DNA of 64,000 bases from Ipomoea triloba. Lineage: Eukaryota; Streptophyta; Magnoliopsida; Solanales; Convolvulaceae. The translations under genes and the position numbers were made by a program. The stretch spans positions 25,888,098 through 25,952,097 of the forward strand of contig NC_044921.1 in the NCBI RefSeq assembly GCF_003576645.1, in the 5' to 3' direction. This document shows, piece after piece, positions 1-11,771 of the stretch (within the stretch, counting starts at the first letter, position 1; the number at the start of each line of letters is the position of its first letter). The notes under the pieces were generated by a model. The model ran no database searches and was not told where the DNA came from. It worked only from the letters and a program-made list of their open reading frames with translations.

Positions 1-37
1 TTTTTTTTTTTTTTTTTGGGGGGGGGGGGGGGGGGGG
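1..37. repeat. Homopolymer run T17 then G20
   Basis: Seventeen T are followed directly by twenty G at the very start of the window, inside an intron of the kinase gene. Long poly-G is rare in plant DNA and the T-to-G switch is abrupt, so a sequencing or assembly artefact is plausible. It could also be a genuine unstable tract. Confidence 0.9.
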
Positions 38-184
38 AATGTTCACTCTTTTCATTTCATTTAAAATGGGATGATCTGACACGAGATATCACTTATAAAG
101 TTGGAATAAGATTGTTTCCAGTTTTCCACTAATTGCTTTTTCTTTCTGCACCACCAATAATAAACATTATATATTTTTTTCTAG

Positions 185-3100
185 CTTTCTGCTTTGCTCT
201 CTGACATTGGACTTAACATCCGTGAGGCTCATGTTTTCTCCACGACTGATGGTTACTCATTATCTGTATTTGTGGTGGATGGATGGCATGTTGAGGTATG
301 GAGTATTTTGTTTAGAATTAGTCCAAAGGATAAAACTTACTAAGTTATTAAGTTTGTAAATATTGCATGGAGAATGATCAATTTTAATGATCCCATTTAT
401 AATTTGATTTCATGCAAATGATTATTTCATATGTAAATTTTGTTTGTTCAAATTCATTTATGCACCTACTCCAATGAATGTGTTCCTTACTGGCTTACTG
501 GTTTAGTGGCAAAACTAGATTGTTTGAGTCACTAGGGTTACATGCATAGGGTAATTGTCACAAGATAGTGCACTGTTTTACACAAGTCAGCATAGTGATT
601 ATACTCTTGCATAGTTGCATGAGAGGTATCTGTGTTGAGTACAAATCTTGCTGACTTTGCAACTGCGCACAGGATACAAAGGAATTGCTTGAAGCGTTGG
701 AAAAGGCTATTAATAGAAGGAAGGTAATCATTTTGCTTATACTCTTGAACAACTTTTCTGTTGTCATATAATATGGCTGGTTTTATTCCAAAAGATTTGA
801 TTCAAATATTTTGTGGCTTCAGTCAGGAATGGCTGCATAGAATCCTTGTATACCTTATTTAGTGGCTTAGATGGCTCCTTGCATCATCAGATCATGATAT
901 TGGTTGCCTTTGATGTAGCGCATAAGCACATTCTTTGTGACATCACTTTGTATACTTATGCAGGGTGTTTGATCCTTGGATTTTCATAAGTTCCCTTCTC
1001 TTTGAGTATGCCAGGGCCCAGGTGTGCTTCACCTAAACCCTCAGAAATTAGTTTTCTACATTGATAAAGCACCATGTTTCCTCCTTCCTCCTCCCAGCTA
1101 AATTGGCCGGAACTGCTGACTCTAGTTCTATCATCAGCCTTGCCTTTCTTCTTGGCTTGTAACAATCATTCCCTTAAACACCATAGCTAAGCAGAGGAGC
1201 TATCAGTTTTTCCAATGTTAACCAGAAAGCCTGTCACCTAGGCACCCTGGCTATCTCTAATCAAGCCCCCTAGATTAGTTCATTTCCTACTTTACATAGA
1301 CTAGTTAATTGCCTTTACTTAGTTTTAGTTTCTTAGACTAGTTCATTTCCTTGTCTAATTAGGCTGGAACATCCATTTCTTTATGTGTATACGTTGGCAC
1401 TGGATATATATAGCATACAAAAGTAAAATTTATTATTCCTCATGTTTAGCTATAACCTTGTCTGTGACTGGTAAAACCTGACCTTAGTTCCTTTGTAAAA
1501 TTTTTACCCCAAGGAGGTCACACCTTGATGTTGCAGAATAGTATTGATGCTGCAGAAGAATATCATATATTTTTTTTATGTAGAGTCCTAATTATACATG
1601 TGGAGATTACAAAGTCTCATTCACTGTTTGTTTTCTAGTTCCCCAATAAATAATATGCACTTCAAATGCATAATAATTTCTAGAGAACACACACACATGA
1701 ATACATACTTATCTAGTTATTGATTTTTAAAAAAAAATTATTTTCTGGTTCCAATGTATCACAACATGCTTTTTCTTGAGCTTTGTAGCCTTTGCATGTC
1801 ACTTCTGTTCTTGTTTGTCTTGACTTCTGTGAACGTATGGTATGAGCTGATGGATATTGAGGGTACTATTTGGATAATGTAGGGCTCATTGTCTGTACCT
1901 TCCTGCTCTCAATCATCTGCTGAGAAAGCTATTTGTCTTAAAGCAAAATCTGGAGACTGGGAAATCGATAGAAGATTGCTGAAGATAGGGGAAAAGATAG
2001 CATCTGGATCTTGTGGTGATTTGTGAGTTATTAATTGTATCCCTATTGTGTTTAGATCATCATCCTCTAACATTCTCATGGCATTACCTTTCTCATACTC
2101 ATCTTTTTCTGTTTGCCATTGAAAAGGTATCATGGCATATATCATGGTCTTGATGTTGCAGTGAAGGTTCTTAGATCTGAGCATTTAAATGGGAATTTGG
2201 AGAATGAGTTTGCTCAAGAAGTTGCTATTTTAAGGTAAACAATTATAGCTGCTATGAGTTTGTGTACTTTTGATATCCCATCTTAGTAAAGCCATGGAAA
2301 TCTAAAATTATGTCTTGGAGATGTCATCACTATTAGGGACTAGAATTCTTTACTACTCTTTCCTGTCCCTTTCTGGCTAAATATATGTTGTCCACGTTGC
2401 AATGTGTGCAGACAGGTGCTACATAAAAATGTTGTCCGTTTCATTGGTGCCTGCTCAAAGTCACCTCACCTGTGCATTGTCACAGGTATGGAATTTTGCA
2501 TATATATATATATATGGTTGGCTTTGTTTTCTCAAATCTCAACATCTCAAGTTATGTTTCTCTATATATATATATATATGTATGTATGTATGATGTTTCT
2601 TCATTAGAAACATAGAATTATAGTAATATATTGTAATCTTTCAATATTATAAACGTTTCTCATTCCTTGATTCTTCATCTTGCTTCTGCCTAACTGGCGG
2701 GTGGTTGTTATTCTCCACCCGCCAGGCCTTTGAATCTTTCAAATTCAACAGTATTGTTCATTTGCTGTTCTAAAATTTTGTTGAAGTTTTCTATAGAATA
2801 TAGTTTTCTTACCTGATTTTATAGCTTAAGCTATTTGTTTCATATTCTGAATACAAAATTTGTTCTGCGAAACTCTTTTTTTTTTTTTGGTGCGAGCGAA
2901 ACTCTTTCTAAATCTTAGGTTCAACTATACTGAAAAATAATTGCAGATGCTGAACTTATTTATGATTTGCTACTTATGTTGTGTGTAGAGTACATGCCTG
3001 GTGGAAGCTTGTATGATTACTTGCATAGGAACCATATTGTTTTGAAGCTCTCACAACTTTTGAGGTTCACAATTGATATCTGCAAAGGAATGGAGTACCT

Positions 3101-5216
3101 GCATCAAAATAATATAATTCATAGAGACCTGAAGACAGCAAATTTGCTTATGGATGCACAAAAGGTGTGTTGTATATTCTACTCTTTTCATTTTTATTTC
3201 CCCTTTTATGATTTAGTTTATTCATAATTGTTTGCTATGGGTGGATGTTGTGGGGTCATACTTTTGTGTGAACCTAAATGATGAGATTGGTGATTCTTGA
3301 TTGAATTGCTGAATTTGGCTATATGCAATTACATGTTTACATACCCCATTTTAGGTTGCCATTCCCTGTGAATGGAGTTGCCCTGTATCTCATCTTTTTC
3401 AATAAAGTATGCTATGATGTCAGTGGGCTGTGTTAGTGTTTGTATGTTTTCTTCAATCTCCACCAAGGAAATAATTTTTTATTTGACCTTTTATTACAAC
3501 AAAGTCATCAAGAAGACAAGCAACTACTGGATTTATGCCCGTTATATTTTTTTCTTATTACAAGTCTATGCTATGTACAAATGAGTTCATTTTCTTGCAT
3601 AGTCTGACTGAAGTATTTCTCAGACTTAGACTGAGTGACTATCCTGAAAAGTTTCTTAAATATTTTAGTATCTTATTGTCTTGGACATTATCTGATGGGT
3701 GTAATCAACTGATCATGGTGTCATAAGCTGGAGCACACTGCTCTTTCCCTTGTATTTTGGACCTGATGGATGTGTCAGGACCATGCAATGTTCTTCCCTC
3801 CTTAATAACCAGCTTGAGGATAAAAATGAACATATGTTAATGTTTATATAATTATATCTGCTGTGCAAGGACATTGGCCTTGTTCTTTATCTTGATTTTA
3901 TGTGGGTTAATATTCTTTTGTAGCTCTTGGACTTTCATTTCCTTATATTTACCATTTTTGTATTGATTAGCTTCATAATCTGTTACAAGGTTGTGAAAGT
4001 GGCAGATTTTGGTGTTGCTCGGTTCCTAAATAAGGGGGGTGTTATGACAGCTGAGACTGGAACATATAGATGGATGGCTCCTGAGGTCCGGATAAGAAAT
4101 TAATTAATGCAATGATAGGATACTCTTACAAATCATTTAACCCACTAAATAATAGCTTTACTACAAGAAATCTCTTCTTTTCATTGACTTATTCTACAAA
4201 CTATTTCCCTTTCCATTAACTGAGAAATTTGGAACTGTATGACATAATAGAAATATATCTGTCATGCTCGTTTAATGTGATTCATTTGTTTATTTGAGTG
4301 TCTCCATTCCCTTATAGGTCATAAATCATCAGCCATATGATCAGAAAGCAGATGTCTTCAGCTTTGCAATTGTTCTTTGGGAGCTTGTAACAGCCAAGGT
4401 GTTTGCCATGCTCCCTTTGGTTATATGCTGCCATTACTCGTGCTAGAAATGGCAGAAAGAATATAAAATTGTCTTTCCCTCCAATTTATGCGAAGTCATT
4501 GTCTTTGCTGAGTTGCAGGTTCCATATGACAGTATGACTCCTCTACAAGCTGCCCTTGGGGTGAGACAGGTGAGTAGCAACAAGCAAATTGAAAATTTTA
4601 CGCGTAAGTGAGTTGTCAATGTAAATTATTTTGTATAAAAATTGGAATGAATTGCTAGGCACATTTTACTATCTTGCAAATTTATTAGTCCTTGCACTTC
4701 AAATTTCCACATTAGATGAAAGTTGTGAAGTGAGAAATAGAAGGATATTTTCATTATATTTAGGCAACTTCTTTAGTATACATAATCTCCCCAGATACAT
4801 GGTATTTTTAGCAAATGGACAAGCTAAATTTAAATGATAACCCCTAGACTTTGAAAGTATGTAACATAAGAAAATGAACCAGCTAGCATCTTCCCAACCT
4901 TTCCAGAATTGACATAATCTATCTTATGCATGCGTGCCAGGGTCTTCGACCAGAACTTCCTAATAATGCACACCCAAAGCTACTTGAGATGATGCAGAGG
5001 TGTTGGGAGGCAGTTCCTGGCAACCGGCCATCGTTCTCTGAGATAAGAGCTGAACTTGAGGAACTTCTACATGAAGTTGATATAAAAGAGGTCAGAGGTG
5101 TATATATCATATATGCTTTACTTTTATCTTGTGTAGAGGAAATCAAAGTAAACTCTTTAAATTTCCCATGATGTTTCATGTCACAGGATGACACAGAAGC
5201 ACCAAATGGAAGCTGA
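185..5216 (+). CDS. ACT-domain Raf-like Ser/Thr protein kinase (STY46/STY8/STY17 group), 3' part
   Basis: Reconstructed from 11 exons with GT-AG introns: 185-295, 673-723, 1883-2022, 2127-2234, 2412-2485, 2989-3164, 3990-4085, 4318-4398, 4519-4569, 4941-5090 and 5187-5216 (stop TGA). They join in frame to 355 residues. The first exon is the end of an ACT domain ([13 protein letters not shown]); the N-terminus lies upstream of the window. The kinase domain shows a Gly loop ([11 protein letters not shown]), the ATP-binding Lys in VAVKVL, the catalytic loop [12 protein letters not shown], the metal-binding DFG and an APE motif (GTYRWMAPE). The order and wording match plant ACT kinases, of which STY8, STY17 and STY46 phosphorylate chloroplast precursor proteins in the cytosol in Arabidopsis. 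Which paralogue this is cannot be settled without the N-terminus. The kinase looks catalytically intact. The last exon adds a short acidic tail (DDTEAPNGS). Introns hold (TA)n runs and a GC-rich hairpin. Confidence 0.9.
2694..2725. repeat. Perfect 11-bp GC-rich hairpin in a kinase intron
   Basis: CTGGCGGGTGG and its exact reverse complement CCACCCGCCAG are separated by 10 bases (TTGTTATTCT). The stem is GC-rich inside an AT-rich intron between the exons ending at 2485 and starting at 2989. It may be the relic of a small transposon or a structured intron element. Confidence 0.75.
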
Positions 5217-5896
5217 ATACACTCGATTGAGATTCCACTAACTTTATATTTTGACAGTAATTGACCAGCGAAAGTTTGTTCTTTGAAATGTGTGAAAGTA
5301 TTTTATTTTATTTTATTTTATTTTATTTTTTTCTGAATTTTGAAAGGCCAAGGTGAAGGTGAATTCTAACATCACGAGCGAGAGAACAATCATTGAAGGC
5401 ATTGCGAGGTGTTTTTGTTTTACTATAGCACTGCAACTGCTTCTGAGTGTTGAAAACTGTACTGTTTGTAAATAAATATCTATGTTAATTAACTTTAAAA
5501 TCCCCCATTTTTTCTTTACCTGATATATATATCGAAGTTTGGTCTGTACGGAGTTGTTTCCTCTGGCTAGATTTCTTCTCTTCACCAGTGCTCGTTGAAA
5601 TTGTGTTGACCGTCATTGAGAATGTCAGTATGTTATGGAGCAAATCTGCACATAAGTCTCACCTCACTGCATGCGATATGCTACTTTATCAGCCAGCCCC
5701 GCCTTTATCTGCAAGACTGATGTCAAAAGCTACTGCCGGTGATAATACTGGTCTGTAATTCTCTCTCCCCTTGTAAAATTGTCACTTTTATTATTTACTG
5801 GGATACTATTTGTGTGTGCATAATAGCAAAGAAACATATTGACCAATTATCAATAATTAAAAGTCCAAATTTACTATCATCATCCTTTGGGACCAA
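5217..5896. other. Kinase 3' UTR and intergenic sequence
   Basis: Begins with the probable 3' UTR of the kinase, including an (ATTTT)n microsatellite near 5300-5330. No further gene, RNA gene or clear transposon was recognised. Confidence 0.5.
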
Positions 5897-6136
5897 TCTA
5901 ACAATATGGTATATCAAGCCAAATGTAGCAGCCTATACTCGACAAACCAAGTCGTCACTGTCACACATGAGATAAAATGTCATTTCAATTTAGTTGATCT
6001 CATAGTATGTCTGGTTAATATTTCAGAAAGACACAGTATAAATAGTGAATTTTCATTTTCTCTCTATCTCCCCTGAGATTCAAACCCAGGCTTTCCCATG
6101 TGGGAATATAAATCGGGTGTAGACCACAAGGTCTTT

Positions 6137-6180
<44 letters not shown>

Positions 6181-6203
6181 GCTTGATATACCATATTGTT
6201 AGA
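5897..6203. repeat. 28-bp perfect inverted repeat enclosing a SINE-like piece and (TA)n
   Basis: Arms at 5897-5924 and 6176-6203 are exact reverse complements over 28 bp, with core TATGGTATATCAAGCC. Between them lie a fragment of a tRNA-derived SINE (6062-6140, minus strand) and a (TA)n array at about 6140-6175. The right arm directly abuts the next MITE. Confidence 0.8.
6062..6140 (-). mobile_element. SINE-like fragment, family C
   Basis: Read on the minus strand it starts with GACCTTGTGGTCTACACC, resembling a tRNA A box, and continues to GGGTTTGAATCTCAGGG, resembling a B box. The same module, better preserved, is at 14820-15010, and a diverged version is at 51585-51650. Plant tRNA-derived SINEs carry this internal Pol III promoter arrangement. 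Confidence 0.55.
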
Positions 6204-6622
6204 TAGGGTAGGGTTCCAGTGTGACCACTTGCTTAAGTAAGATCGTGAGATCACTTTTTAATGGTCTAGACCATTAAATGCGTGTGAACAAAGAAAGATC
6301 GTGAGATCACTTTTTAATGGTCTAGACCATTAAATGCGTGTGAACAAAGAGCGCGTGTGTCAATCAATCTAGACCATTAAAAAATTTTGAGATCAAATCT
6401 TATACATCAATCTCCGTTCGCACACATTTAATCATCTTTTGCACACATTTAATCACCATCCGGACACACTTAATCACCATTCGCATACATTTTATTACCG
6501 TTCGCACACACTTCAACTTAGCATCTTATATCAATCTAGACCATTAAATTGTTAAATGGATGCACAAGATTTAATTTTACGATCTTACCTAAACAAGTAA
6601 TCTCATATGATCCTAACTCTAT
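6203..6622. mobile_element. MITE with diverged terminal inverted repeats and internal tandem repeats
   Basis: The left end (ACTTGCTTAAGTAAGATCGT) and the right end read in reverse complement (ACTTGTTTAGGTAAGATCGT) match closely, and about 50 bp of terminal inverted repeat can be aligned. Inside is a 57-bp tandem duplication (6241-6354) followed by about five diverged 20-24-bp units around CGCACACATTTAATCACC. No transposase is encoded, so the element is non-autonomous. Its superfamily is not clear because the flanking (TA)n hides any target duplication. Confidence 0.7.
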
Positions 6623-7015
6623 ATATATATATATATATAATATATATATATATAGAGAGAGATTGAAACTCAAGTTGCAATATATGACAGTAAAAGTAGA
6701 GAGGAAAGGTAATCAATCATTTTTTCCGATTGGCCCCATTCTCTTTATTCCCATTAAAAACAGCTTCTAGAATTTGTATTGCATCACTGCACCCCATTAA
6801 AACAACTTTTTCCCGCCCTTAGCAGCCACGCCACTGTCCAGTATTTATCAACAACACTTGCTACATGCATCAAAACACTTTTGTCCAATAGGGAAAAAAA
6901 AGAGAGGATATTAATATAAATTTATTGATTAAATAATTTAATAAAATCATTTAAATTGGTATAAAAATTTATAATGCATATATGACTATGTAACCTACCA
7001 AAACAGAACTATAAT

Positions 7016-7350
7016 AGGGTGTTTGGTAAATAACTGTTAGCGGATTAGGTTAGTGGATTTGACAAGCTGTTAACATTAGCCGATTGTAGAAAGATGTTTG
7101 GTAAATTAGCTATTAGTTGATAATTGATTACATGCAAAATGACATTTAAGAGTATAATTTATTTTCTAAAAAACCTGATCGAAAAAGCTGCTTTGAGTAG
7201 CTTTTTGAATTTTAGCGTTTTAGAGCAATAAGTTGTTACAAAAAACTGATTAATCAAACACTCATAATTGGTTGCTTAACCAAGTCAAATAGTTAATAGT
7301 GACCAAACAAGTCAAAATTAGCTGATAAGCTAACTATGTTGATCAAATAT
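7016..7350. mobile_element. Diverged hAT-like MITE
   Basis: The left end GTGTTTGGTAAATAACTGTT and the right end read in reverse complement (ATTTGATCAACATAGTTAGC) are related, and a second internal copy of TGTTTGGTAAATTAGCTATT occurs near 7094. A cleaner, shorter relative lies at 52936-53070 inside the endoglucanase gene. GTTTGGT-type termini are typical of plant hAT-derived MITEs; assignment is by terminus resemblance only. Confidence 0.6.
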
Positions 7351-8788
7351 TTTTTTTGTTTGTACTTTTGTTTGTTTTTCTGAATTTTTGGTTAGGAATT
7401 TTCGTAGGTGGAGAAAAGAGAGAGGGGTGCATCTAATGAAATGATCATCCTACTTGCCTACTTGGCTAACTAAAACGTCCAAAAAACTTCATTGACCTAT
7501 CTCTACCATAGTACCATTGACTCAGGATTGGACAAATAGTACTGCAAGTCTGCAACTATGAAATATTGTCTGATCTTGTTTTGAAAATTACACTTATACC
7601 CCACATTTGTCTTTCTCCATTTCATTTTAGATTCCATTTGGTTTTTCTCAAAAAAAAAAATAATAAAATTCCATTTGGAAAGTAAGAAAATGAAAGTATT
7701 TTTTGAAAAATATGTCATTTTCAGAAAATATTTTTCTTTCTAGTATTTGGTTGCGTTCTAATTGTTTTTGTATGTTTGGTTAAATTTTTGAAAAATGAGT
7801 AGTGTTGTATAATTAAATATTTTAATTATTTTATTTAGAATATAAAAATATTTATAATAATATTAAATATAAAAATATCTATAATAATATTAAATATAAT
7901 TTTATTTACTAAAAAATTATATTTTAAAAAAATGATAAATATCACTGGTTTTTGGAAAAACATCCACCGAAAACCTTAAAAAGAAAAACCATCACTGGTT
8001 TCCGGCTGTTAAATTATTATTATTTTATAATTATCCTTCACAAAATACCTTTTGGCTTTTGTAATTGTTCTTATTATTCACTCCGAATTGTTTGACAACA
8101 ATAGTTCAAAAAAGCTTTACATGTCACATGGCGTTCCATGCAAAAGTTACAACGTAACGTACGCGTCAATCCCATCCCCACCATCTTTACATACAAAATA
8201 AATCTCTAGTTAAAGTTTAAAAATAAATTTTATCGACTTGATTTAAATAATGTACATGCATTTAGCATATTATATATTTTCACTAAGTACATAATCGATT
8301 AACAGAAAATACATAATACGTTATCTGCAGGTATATAATATGAACCAAGACCTACAATACACATGGTGAATAGTGATTTACGATATAATTTGTTTAAAAA
8401 AAGTATAAGACAACTAGACTCGGATCACATTAAAATATACATACTTATATAAAATTAAAATTATTAAACAAAATATAAACATATAATTTAATATTTATAA
8501 TAAATGAAATACTCCGTAATTATTACAACCACTCCTTATTTATGGACAGCGATAGATCATATGTTAAAAGCTTTGCAATTGTAAGTTCGTCCCATGCAAA
8601 AATTAAAGTTACTGCGTAGTGAGTACGTAGAGGTTGGTGGGTATATTATCTCCTACAATAATCATTAGACTGCTTTCAAGATTCAACGACCATTGTCGGC
8701 TTGTCCGATGTCTCTTTTTAGTTAATTTTAGAAAAATATTGTAATTTTTGCATTTCATAATACGTCAATAATTAATATAACCTCTGAG
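7351..8788. other. Intergenic, AT-rich
   Basis: AT-rich sequence with no open frame resembling a known protein. No RNA gene or transposon ends were recognised. Confidence 0.4.
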
Positions 8789-8936
8789 TTATTAGTGGTG
8801 TAAATATTTTACTTTAATTTTTAAAACAGTACATATACTGTCCTCATGTAGTGTAAATATTGCCCCTGTTGATACGGGAGGAAAAATTAATGTAGCCATT
8901 TTAAAAATTGATAGACAATATTTACACCACTAATAA
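8789..8936. mobile_element. Small MITE with 20-bp perfect inverted arms
   Basis: TTATTAGTGGTGTAAATATT at 8789-8808 is the exact reverse complement of 8917-8936. Similarity continues outward less perfectly (CCTCTGAG against GTCACTCATGA), so the element may span about 8775-8955. It has no coding capacity. Confidence 0.75.
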
Positions 8937-9330
8937 TTCATGAGTGACATTTTTTTTTAATTTCTCAAAGGTATTCCTCCAGCCTATAGCCAGAAGACTA
9001 ATCCTATGTTCCAACCGTCAGCACACTGAGTTTTTTTTACTAATTGTAATTCTCTTTGAGTTGTATTTTATATGTCTAATTTGATCAAATTATTTACTAT
9101 TTAACTTTTCTTAATCTTTAGTTTAAGATTAATATCTAGTTAAATTAGTCATAATTGGCTTAATAACTGTAATGTTTTAAATTTGACTCTCTCTGTGAGT
9201 TGTGAATTGATTTTTTTTTATTTAAACTGGTCACTTATGATAATTTAATTTAATCTAATTTATTTTCTTGTGATCCTTTATTAGGTAGTTTGGCTTAAGT
9301 GTGAGCTTTCCTGTAACTCAAATGATATAA

Positions 9331-9335
<5 letters not shown>

Positions 9336-9374
<39 letters not shown>
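9336..9374. repeat. (TA)n microsatellite downstream of the extensin 3' end
   Basis: A tract of about 39 bp of alternating T and A. The same tract recurs at 10593-10631 at the start of the sequence after the N, so it forms the edge of the duplicated block. Confidence 0.9.
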
Positions 9375-9377
<3 letters not shown>

Positions 9378-10514
9378 AAGGAAGAGAAAGAAGATGCATG
9401 CATGAAGTCAAATTATTTTATTAATCTCTCTTCAGATTTGTTTAACAAGAGATTGAGAGAAACTCAGAAAGCAAAACACAAACTGAACATACATATGACA
9501 GAATTGAAACATATATATTATTACACCGAGCGTGCATGCAAGCACGTACTCATCACACAAGGTCTTCTTAATTGACGATGACTATTCGAAGCCGATTGAA
9601 AGAGAGCTGCTTTAATATCTCTGGAACTTTTTTTCATTTATTTTTAATTTTTTTAATCAATCTTTCTTCAACTTCAAAATGCTATGTATATATAGCTATG
9701 CCCTTCCTTTCTTCAGCTCAATATTCTTCATCCTCTACCTGAAACATTAATTAAAGATGTTAATTATGGTTTAAATGTAAGGAAGATGTTATGGAATCCT
9801 ATAATAACTATAAGTAAACCAGCTTAAATTGTATATAAGTGATAGAGTTAAACTTGTCAACAGTTTGACCAACTCGGAATTCTGTATATTTTGATATGAT
9901 AAGAGAATACAGTAATGGCATGATGCATGTTGTTGTTTTGAAGTGTTTGAATGTGTAATTTAAAGCTTACCTGGAAAGTATTTGAGCCCATTCTTTAATG
10001 GTGGTAGGGAGGAGGGGGAGGAGATGAGTAAACGTAGGGGTGGTGAGGTGGAGAGTAAACTGGGGGTGGTGGAGACTTATATTTGTAAGGGTGGTGGGGT
10101 GGTGGAGAGTAAACTGGTGGGGGTGGTGACTTGTATTTATAAGGATGGTGTGGTGGTGGAGAGTAGACGGGTGGTGGTGGGGATTTGTACTTGTAAGGGT
10201 GGTGTGGGGGTGGGGAGTAGACCGGTGGTGGTGGTGACTTGTACTTGTAAGGGTGGACGGGTGGTGGTGGAGAGTACACTGGGGGTGGTGGAGAGTAAAT
10301 GGGAGGAGGTGGAGATTTGTACTTGTAAGGGTGGACTGGTGGTGGTGGAGAGTACACTGGGGGTGGTGGAGATTTGTACTTGTATGGGTGGACTGGTGGT
10401 GGTGGAGAGTGCACTGGGGGTGGTGGGGATTTGTATTTATAAGGGTGGTGTGGGGGAGAGTAAACCGGGGGTGGTGGAGACTTATATTTGTAGGGGTGGT
10501 GGGGAGGTGGAGAG
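9375..10514. repeat. Direct repeat, copy 1 (contig overlap at N 10592)
   Basis: This stretch recurs at 10632-11771 with a constant offset of 1257 bp and no difference that I could see. It carries the extensin 3' end, its 3'-UTR intron and downstream flank. Past 10514 the copies differ only by where the extensin repeat is entered. It stops at a single N. Confidence 0.9.
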
Positions 10515-10591
10515 TAAACCGGTGGCGGCGGTGATTTGTACTTGTAAGGGTGGACAGGTGGCGGTGGAGACTTGTATTTATAAGGGTGGTG
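9992..10591 (-). pseudogene. Partial second copy of the extensin 3' coding end
   Basis: Minus-strand frame of SPPPP/PYKYK repeats ending in PPPPPYHH and TAA, identical to the C-terminal part of the complete extensin at 11249-13234. It is open up to the N at 10592, beyond which lies (TA)n, so it has no start, signal peptide or promoter. The 232-bp 3'-UTR intron is also duplicated (9739-9970). I read it as the end of one contig overlapping the next, not as a real gene; a true partial duplication is the alternative. Confidence 0.8.
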
Positions 10592-10592
10592 N
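10592..10592. other. Assembly gap (single N)
   Basis: One N joins extensin repeat sequence to a (TA)n tract and marks a sequence join. Confidence 0.95.
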
Positions 10593-10631
<39 letters not shown>

Positions 10632-10634
<3 letters not shown>

Positions 10635-11771
10635 AAGGAAGAGAAAGAAGATGCATGCATGAAGTCAAATTATTTTATTAATCTCTCTTCAGATTTGTTT
10701 AACAAGAGATTGAGAGAAACTCAGAAAGCAAAACACAAACTGAACATACATATGACAGAATTGAAACATATATATTATTACACCGAGCGTGCATGCAAGC
10801 ACGTACTCATCACACAAGGTCTTCTTAATTGACGATGACTATTCGAAGCCGATTGAAAGAGAGCTGCTTTAATATCTCTGGAACTTTTTTTCATTTATTT
10901 TTAATTTTTTTAATCAATCTTTCTTCAACTTCAAAATGCTATGTATATATAGCTATGCCCTTCCTTTCTTCAGCTCAATATTCTTCATCCTCTACCTGAA
11001 ACATTAATTAAAGATGTTAATTATGGTTTAAATGTAAGGAAGATGTTATGGAATCCTATAATAACTATAAGTAAACCAGCTTAAATTGTATATAAGTGAT
11101 AGAGTTAAACTTGTCAACAGTTTGACCAACTCGGAATTCTGTATATTTTGATATGATAAGAGAATACAGTAATGGCATGATGCATGTTGTTGTTTTGAAG
11201 TGTTTGAATGTGTAATTTAAAGCTTACCTGGAAAGTATTTGAGCCCATTCTTTAATGGTGGTAGGGAGGAGGGGGAGGAGATGAGTAAACGTAGGGGTGG
11301 TGAGGTGGAGAGTAAACTGGGGGTGGTGGAGACTTATATTTGTAAGGGTGGTGGGGTGGTGGAGAGTAAACTGGTGGGGGTGGTGACTTGTATTTATAAG
11401 GATGGTGTGGTGGTGGAGAGTAGACGGGTGGTGGTGGGGATTTGTACTTGTAAGGGTGGTGTGGGGGTGGGGAGTAGACCGGTGGTGGTGGTGACTTGTA
11501 CTTGTAAGGGTGGACGGGTGGTGGTGGAGAGTACACTGGGGGTGGTGGAGAGTAAATGGGAGGAGGTGGAGATTTGTACTTGTAAGGGTGGACTGGTGGT
11601 GGTGGAGAGTACACTGGGGGTGGTGGAGATTTGTACTTGTATGGGTGGACTGGTGGTGGTGGAGAGTGCACTGGGGGTGGTGGGGATTTGTATTTATAAG
11701 GGTGGTGTGGGGGAGAGTAAACCGGGGGTGGTGGAGACTTATATTTGTAGGGGTGGTGGGGAGGTGGAGAG
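10632..11771. repeat. Direct repeat, copy 2 (contig overlap at N 10592)
   Basis: Second copy of 9375-10514. It is continuous with the full extensin gene. Confidence 0.9.
10996..11227 (-). other. Intron in the extensin 3' UTR
   Basis: On the minus strand, 21 bases past the TAA stop (11249-11251), the sequence reads CAG|GTAAGCT (donor at 11227), and 232 bp later TTTCAG|GTAGAGG (acceptor at 10996). Both sites fit plant splice consensus. Tobacco extensin is known to carry a 3'-UTR intron, so this looks like a family trait. Splicing here is inferred from sequence only. Confidence 0.75.
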